A stretch of DNA of 64,000 bases from Euleptes europaea (taxonomy: Eukaryota > Chordata > Lepidosauria > Squamata > Sphaerodactylidae): contig NC_079312.1 of NCBI RefSeq assembly GCF_029931775.1, positions 8,811,821 to 8,875,820 on the forward strand, read 5' to 3'. The position numbers were made by a program, and so were the translations under genes. The notes under the pieces were generated by a model. The model was not told the origin of the DNA. It ran no database searches and saw nothing but the letters and a program-made list of their open reading frames with translations. Positions 56,830-64,000 of the stretch are shown here, in pieces (within the stretch, counting starts at the first letter, position 1; each line of letters starts with the position of its first letter).

Positions 56830-58260
56830 AGTGATCTGATTGGGCAGCTTTATGGTCACAATGGCCAGGCCAGCTCCTGCTAATTTGGTTCAGTGTGTTA
56901 TGCATCCTTCCACCACACGGTTAGTGACCTATGGTCCTGTGGGGGTGGGTGCCTTGTTCGGCACATGTGGCGTGAATCTGACCACTGGTTCTGTTGGGAA
57001 CCTAAGGGTTCATTGGTCTTGAGCGTTGGGCTCAATAGATTGTGGAGTGTTGATAAGGTGTTAAATATGGGCCTCGGTATCTTGTGCCAGCTTAGGCCTT
57101 TGACACTTTTCTGGGATGGTCTTTTAAGACAAGCACTCATACACCCTTTCCCGTCGTGTAACCTTCTGATTTCCTTCCTGGACTGTGGATGGTGCTCCAT
57201 TCTGCCAGGGTGAATACTGCCATGGTTGCAGCTTCTGTGCTCACTGTTTATGGGATGCGTCTAATTGCAGGAAGCATCCGCTAACATGTCTTCTCGTTTC
57301 AGCTCTAAGTTGGAGAAGGGTCTGGACCCCTTGTGTGTGGCCTCGGGCCCCGGAACTGTATGGTTGCAGCTTTACAGGCGGCTCCCAGTGACATACTGAT
57401 CGCCCAGTGCTCCTGTTTCATATGCCCAGGGTAACACTGACCACCGTTTTTGGGGTCAGGAAGGAATTTTTCCTACAGGCCAGATTGGCCATTGGCCTGT
57501 GGGTTTTTGCCTTCCTCTGGGCAGTGGCCAGGTGTCACTTGGTGGAAAACCCGGGAATGGGTTTTGGAGTTGGAGCTGCTTCTCCAGGTGATATGTGCGG
57601 CAAGCTGTCGTTGGGTGGACTCGTGTGGACTTTGTGTGGGGGCATGGTGATCCGCCACACAGAAATTTCATTCAGGATACCGGAGCTGTATTGCCCTGAT
57701 GGAGTGCACCTGTCCGACTGGGGTCAAGACATGTGGCTGCACAATATTCAGGGCTCGCTACTTTGTTGGTCACAGCAGTAGGAGCATTGGCGGGAGCAGA
57801 GTGGCAGCCCTGCTCTTTGGCGGTTTTTGCATGGGGTTTTCGCATCTGATCCAAGATATTAGAAACAGAAAATAAAGGCCAAATCTCCAAATTATATAAA
57901 CTCATATTAGAATATAATTTGGAAGAAGAAAGGGTTAAATCAGTCCCCGTTTGTGGGGACCCCCATAAGGGGTCTTGGGATGGAGTACAACAGTGTTGCC
58001 CAGCTGGGGGGCTTGTGTTCAGTGCTCCAATCCCAGGTGGCGCTGGCCTGACACAGAGATTCCCGTCCTGGTGGAGCCATCTAAGCGCTACTCCGGTGCT
58101 GTCCCAACAGGCGCTTGGGCCGTTTATCAATGCTTTCGATACATCGGATGACAGGGTGTTGATCTGATACTTGGATCCACCCCCATAGTTTTTCACCAAT
58201 GCTCCATTCTGTTGTGATCAATAAAGCTGTGGCCATTAATTACCCAAAAAGTACAGTGTT
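56830..58260 (+). mobile_element. 3' part of an unassigned retroelement with an SGNH-hydrolase-like block
   Basis: A frame at 57407-57781 ends with PELYCPDGVHLSDWGQDMWL, which resembles the final D..H block of SGNH esterases found in Ngaro/DIRS-type and CR1-type retroelements. An AATAAA at about 58220 with a following GT-rich tract looks like its transcript end. A 92-bp piece of L1 sequence (57853-57944) interrupts it. Family and start are uncertain, and the copy is old. Confidence 0.4.
57853..57944 (+). repeat. 92-bp patch identical to L1 at 59106-59197
   Basis: Every base of this patch equals the L1 segment 1.25 kb downstream. The sequence on each side of it is unrelated to that L1. Confidence 0.9.
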
Positions 58261-58734
58261 TGTGTTTTTATTTTGCTGTTCCTCCCTCCCCTTTTTCCGG
58301 GGAGCTGTTTCCCAGTGGGACCACAATCTCCTGAGCCTTCTTTAGAAACAGTGAATACTTGCAACTAAGTGTGTGTAAGAGAGAGTGAGTGTCCAGCAGG
58401 TCAAAGATCAAGGCCCCCACATCCTGGCGCTCGAACACATACTCCCATTCTGACACAGTACACATGAAGCGCTGGGAACCTCTCCATGTAAACCAAGCAT
58501 CTCCTCCCTTCCCCTCCTCCAGTGTTGTAAGATAAAGAGAAACAACCCTGAAACAGCTGAAGACAGATGGGGCCAATGAGCCTGGCAAATGGGCAACAGA
58601 ATGTCAACAGGGAACATCTGGCTGTGTTGTAGAACTGGGTTGTCCCTGGGTTGTGGAGAGGAAGGGGCAAGGGGGGGCAGCTTGTTATGGCTGGATAAAG
58701 GACTGGATTTAAGCTTCAGAATTTTAGACTGTTG

Positions 58735-59840
58735 GACTTGGAGGGGGCTAACTTGAGGTTTGGATGGCATGCTTATTTATGGCATGAAAAGGAAATGGTT
58801 AATAGAGATTTTAATCAACATGTGATAAGAACCAGCCTCTTACAAGCGTGGAAAAGATACAAAGGAGGTTTTGAATCCAAGACTCCAGGTTGGCTCAATC
58901 CCTTAGAGGCAATCACAAGAAGGAAACCAAATATGGACAGAGATTGTAAAATATACAGGGAATATATACAAAAAGAAGGAGATTACTGGATATTAAAAAG
59001 TAGGGAAGAACTGGGAATAACAGATTGGTATAAATATATGCAATTAAATAATATTTTTTAAAAGATTTACTATTAGGCTTTGATGACAAAAAATATACAC
59101 TAGAAAAGATATTAGAAACAGAAAATAAAGGCCAAATCTCCAAATTATATAAACTCATATTAGAATATAATTTGGAAGAAGAAAGGGTTAAATCAGTTAT
59201 GATAGCATGGGCAAGAGATCTAGGCCATAATATAGAAATGGATGACTGGGAAAGACTTTGGTCAAAGGAACATAAGTTTACAATGCTAGTAGCATAAAAG
59301 AAAGTATGCATAAAATGTTCTACAGATGGTATGTGACTCCAGAACTACTAGCTAAGATGGATAGAAAAATATCAGATAAATGTTGGAGATGCAAAGAACA
59401 AAAAGGAACTTTTTATCACTTATGGTGGACCTGTGTAAAGGTTAAGAAATTTTGGAAAGCAATTTTAAAAGAAACCGCAAATCTTATACAAGGTAAAATA
59501 AACAGGAATCCAGAGTACTGTTTATTAGGACTGTCACCTAAAATCTTAAGTAAAGAAGACAATACAGTCTGCCAATATAGTTTTGCAGCAGCCAGAGTAA
59601 CTATAGCTAAACACTGGAAGGAAGACAAAAAGTTACACAAGAAAGAATGGAGAGACAAATTATTAGATTACATACAAATGGCCTAAATTACTAATAGTCT
59701 AAAGGGCAAAGACGCAGAACTATTCAAAGAACAGTGGCAAAAGGTGTTTGTATATTGGGGGGAAATGGCAAAAATTGACTTAAAAATATGTTGAAAGGAT
59801 TGTAAATAAAATAAATAAATGAAAAGGGTAAAAAAAACAG
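58735..59840 (+). mobile_element. 5'-truncated L1 LINE
   Basis: ORF2 C-terminal pieces are at 58732-59061 (FGWHAYLWHEKEM, RTSLLQAWKRY) and at 59306-59686 (CWRCKEQKGTFYHLWWTC, FAAARVTIAKHWKED). They lie in different frames separated by an interrupted stretch. The 3' end is near an A-rich run at about 59830. I found no target duplication. Confidence 0.8.
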
Positions 59841-61595
59841 AATAATTATAATCTATGAGAGCTTTCACCGGAGGTCAACCATTGGAGGAGGGGGTGATTC
59901 ACAGGAGATGGGGCTGGTGGGTATATTCTATATTTTATTTTGCTTTTATTTATTTTTCTTTGGATATAATATAATGTATACTAAGTTGTTATATAAATAA
60001 CTTTTATATAGCTAATTTACAGGTTATTATAAATGATTAAATAGTACAGATGAAAGAGAGTTGAATTAGGCTCAAATAGGGATAGAAAATGATAAAAATA
60101 TCAAATGGTGTTATATTGTATCCTATACTTTTTCTTTTTTATTAATTATCACTTTTTTGGGGGGGACAAAAAAAAACACCCAATGGAGCTCTATAGCTAG
60201 AGCAGCCTACACAGCAGCCCGGGGACCTAGTCATCAGGTCTGGCCACCCTAAGGCCCAGTGAGTGGGAGTGCAAATAAGGTAGTGTAGGGTGCAAAATGT
60301 TTTCAGTCAAGCTATATTTCCTTGAATTATGAAAAATCAAATGCCTAATTATTATTTTTTATTTATTTATTTTATTATGTTTATAACCCAACCTCCCCAG
60401 CCAAAGGCAGGCTCAGGGCAGAGAACAACTCACAAGTATATATGTGTGTGTGTGTATCTAAAACATCTAAAACCACAATTCTATACATAATTCACAACAA
60501 ACAGAAACAGATGGCGCACTAATTTCTACAGCGCCCGCTAAGATAAGATGTTAATCAATCTGATTAATTTAAATAAATTTACACAGGTTTGAAAGGCTCT
60601 CTTATGCCCTCTACATAAGACTTCAGTTCTAACTGAAGCTGTTAGTAGAAAAAAAGTGAGTAGAAAAAAAGTGTGGGATCAATCTATTGACTGCTCTATA
60701 ATACCCCTGTTCGTTTGACTTGATGCTCCTTATTATGGAGGAATCTATTTCTTATTATGGAAGAATCTATTTCTGAAGTAGAACAATTAAAAACAGAGAC
60801 AGATATGTGAGAGTACGAAAGCAAACAGTGATCCCACAATTTTTAGTAGACACAGAAGATCGTGCCAGTCAAGCACAGGGTAAGATAGTAAAAACCTGTC
60901 CTCAGAAACTTCAGAACCTATTCAACAGCCAAAGATCTAATATAGCTGATTAAAGATGAAAAACTGCTCCTCAACCTCGAAAGCTCCCAGGCCGTCTGAA
61001 GCCACCCAAACACAGTCAGAGTATCCTCCATGACCTCCAGAGCCACCTGAGGTGGAGCCACGTCAGCAGAGCTACATAGGCATTGTAGGCAGCTACTCCA
61101 GGTCGGCCAAAATGAAGCTTCCCTTCCCTGAACTGCTCCAGCAGCGGCAGGCCCCACTCAGCTCTGGCCTCACCCATCTCTTCAGCCACCAAATGTGCCC
61201 ACGCAGCGGCGTGTTTCCCAGGTTACCAGGTTGATGCTGGAAGCACCAACACCAGCTCCCACTAGGGCCATAGCGCGTGTATCAGCCAGCATACCCACTC
61301 TGTTGCTCGTTGCTCACAAAATCCATTTAGGAAGAAGGACCACATCAGCTACCACAAGAGACAAATTTTGACAATGCAGTAGCGAAACACCATGGAGAAG
61401 CCAGCTGCCCACGCGGATTCAAACTGCCCCAGCACTGGTAAGTCCAAGAGTCCAAAATCAATTCGAATGAGTCAGCAAAATGTAAATTGTCCAAAATTCT
61501 GCTCCCCAAGACAATAAGCATCCAACTGGGAATTTGGGGGAAGAAAACCCAAAGAGGAGGAACAGCAGTAGCTCACAGGTCTTAGTAGACCATAC
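59841..61595. other. Intergenic; fragment repeats, nothing firm
   Basis: 60350-60500 resembles the repeat at 20560-20660 (caggctcag...). 60900-61330 has a coding-like look on the minus strand but no family that I can name. I see no intact gene. Confidence 0.4.
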
Positions 61596-61599
61596 ACTG

Positions 61600-62150
61600 A
61601 ACAAGAGTCAGCAGTGTGATGCAGTAACTAACATGGCAAATGCGATTTTGGGCTGCATCAACAGAAGTATAGCGTCCAGATCACGTCAACTGATGGTATT
61701 TCTTTACTCTGCTCTGGTTAGGCCACATCTCTAGTATTGTGTTCAGTCTGGGGCACCACATTTAAGAAGGATGTAGACAAGCTAGAACACGTCCAGAGAA
61801 GGGCAATGAAGATGGTGAGGGATCTGGAGACCAAGTCCTAAGAGGATAGGTTAAAGGAGATGGGTATGCTTAGCCTGGAGAGGAGACAACTGAGAGGCAA
61901 TGTGATAACCATCTTCAAATACTTGAAGGGCTTTCATATAGAGGATGGTGCGGAGTTGTTTTCTGTTGCCCCAGAAGGTCAGACTGGAACCAGCGGATTG
62001 AAATTAAATCAAAAGAATTTTCAGCTAAACATTAGGAGGAATGTCCTGACAGTTCTTCAGTGGAACAGGCTTCCTTGGGAGGTGGTGGTCTCTTCTTTGG
62101 AGGTTTTTAAGCAGAGGATAGATGGCCATCTGATTCTGCAATGTTCATTC
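61600..62150 (+). mobile_element. CR1 LINE, 3' part
   Basis: The + strand carries the typical end of CR1 ORF2 and its 3' side: LVRPHL, MGMLSLERRQLRGNVITIFK, then NIRRNVLTVLQWNRLPWEVV. The frame is broken in several places. Confidence 0.75.
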
Positions 62151-62159
62151 TGTGAACCA

Positions 62160-62655
62160 AGCTGTTTTGTATGTGTTCATTAATGGTATATTATTTCATT
62201 TATGAACTTTTATACAAAAATTGTATCATAAATCTTGAGCTACTGTACAAATGATATAATACAGATAACATTAGACAAGAAAAGGTTTCGTGATTTCTCC
62301 TTGTTTCACTGCTGCTTCTTCAGAAGTCTGCCTCTTTAAATTTAACAGGTGAATTTCACAGCTGCTTCCTTAGAAGTCTTACTGATTCTTATCCCTGTTT
62401 ACTATACAAAACAAAGTTCATATCATAAGTTTACTCTTCCTATATTAGTTTGTAAAACTTTCCAAAGGTTTGTTATAGTCAGTGGTGAGATGCTGGAATA
62501 TCTTAGTAGTTAATGAGAATTTACATGCAGCACACTTTCCACATTTGTGATGCCCTTTAACAAATTGAGTATAAGGTTTTACCTGTTGAATATCTGAATG
62601 TACTAGATAATTAGTGAGACTTTTAGTCCTCCTGAATCCAATTATAAGTGGTTCC
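62160..62655 (-). mobile_element. Penelope-like element fragment
   Basis: The minus strand encodes [20 protein letters not shown] and then KGHHKCGKCAACKFSL. The IGFRR..SL.. LV.S lead and the CGKCAAC cluster fit the linker that joins reverse transcriptase and GIY-YIG endonuclease in Penelope-like elements. Only this part is left. Confidence 0.5.
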
Positions 62656-62927
62656 CTACATCCTGAAACCACACTCCACACTTATGGTTTCTCGCCTGTG
62701 TGAATTCTTCGATGGGTAGTAAGGGCTGTCCTCTGAAACTTTTCCCACACTCCAGGCATTTATATGGTTTCTTGCCTGTATGAATCCTCCGATGAAAATT
62801 AAGGTTTCCACTATCACTGAATCTTTTCCCACACTCCAGGCATTTATATGGTTTCTCCCCTGTGTGAATCGTTTCACAGCTAGTAAGGTTTCCACTCCAC
62901 CTGAAGCTTTTGCCACACTACAGACAT
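62656..62927 (-). pseudogene. Decayed zinc fingers past the stop of the zinc-finger gene
   Basis: Right after the TAA, in another frame, about three more finger-like units follow (for example [20 protein letters not shown] and CLECGKSF) with lost cysteines and histidines. A 2-base shortfall in the linker relative to the other units shifts the frame. This is either the former C-terminus lost by that shift or normal decay of a repeat array. Confidence 0.75.

Positions 62928-64000
<1,073 letters not shown>

Noticed and set aside
60918-61157. Minus-strand frame as a retained gene
   Set aside because: It looks like decayed coding sequence, but I cannot name a family and the frame is short.

Overview
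The window comes from a squamate reptile, most likely a lizard and perhaps a gecko. Evidence: a vertebrate gene with GT-AG introns, tRNA-derived SINEs of the Sauria type, a Bov-B LINE end, CR1 and L1 LINEs, a 5S-rRNA-derived SINE and hAT MITEs. I cannot name the species. About 46 kb is the BRCA1 gene on the + strand, from the exon with the start codon (Met at 2617) to the stop at 48820. Exon 1 and the promoter were not found.

I located 20 coding exons, named by the human numbering (no exon 4). All have GT-AG borders and their phases agree. Their lengths sum to 4959 nt, or 1652 residues against 1863 in human. Exons 3, 5, 6, 7, 17, 18, 19, 20, 21 and 22 have exactly the human length. All eight RING zinc ligands (C24, C27, C39, H41, C44, C47, C61, C64), the PALB2-binding coiled coil and the tandem BRCT repeats are present. 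Human exons 14 and 15 have no working counterpart. A recognisable exon 14 relic at 22187-22646 is split by a SINE with a 30-bp target duplication and lacks a GT donor. Joining exon 13 to exon 16 keeps the frame.

Intron 16 (25416-38991) holds a young Ty3/gypsy chromovirus (27092-38450, minus strand) with a whole-looking Ty1/copia element nested inside it (30212-35008, minus strand). Both LTR pairs read as identical and both elements have perfect 5-bp target duplications. The copia primer-binding region matches 32 of 34 nt of the 5' half of initiator tRNA-Met. The two differences fall on G positions that are methylated in vertebrate tRNA. The other introns carry SINEs, MITEs, CR1 tails, an L1 inside a CR1 tail, and a Bov-B end.

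Downstream of BRCA1 (48966-62640) is a gene-poor, repeat-rich stretch: a probable solo LTR just past the poly(A) signal, a decayed DIRS-like retroelement, LINE pieces, two L1 fragments, a retroelement 3' end containing a 92-bp patch identical to a nearby L1, and a CR1 LINE. The window ends inside a C2H2 zinc-finger gene on the minus strand (62928-64000 and beyond), with decayed fingers and a Penelope-like fragment beyond its stop.
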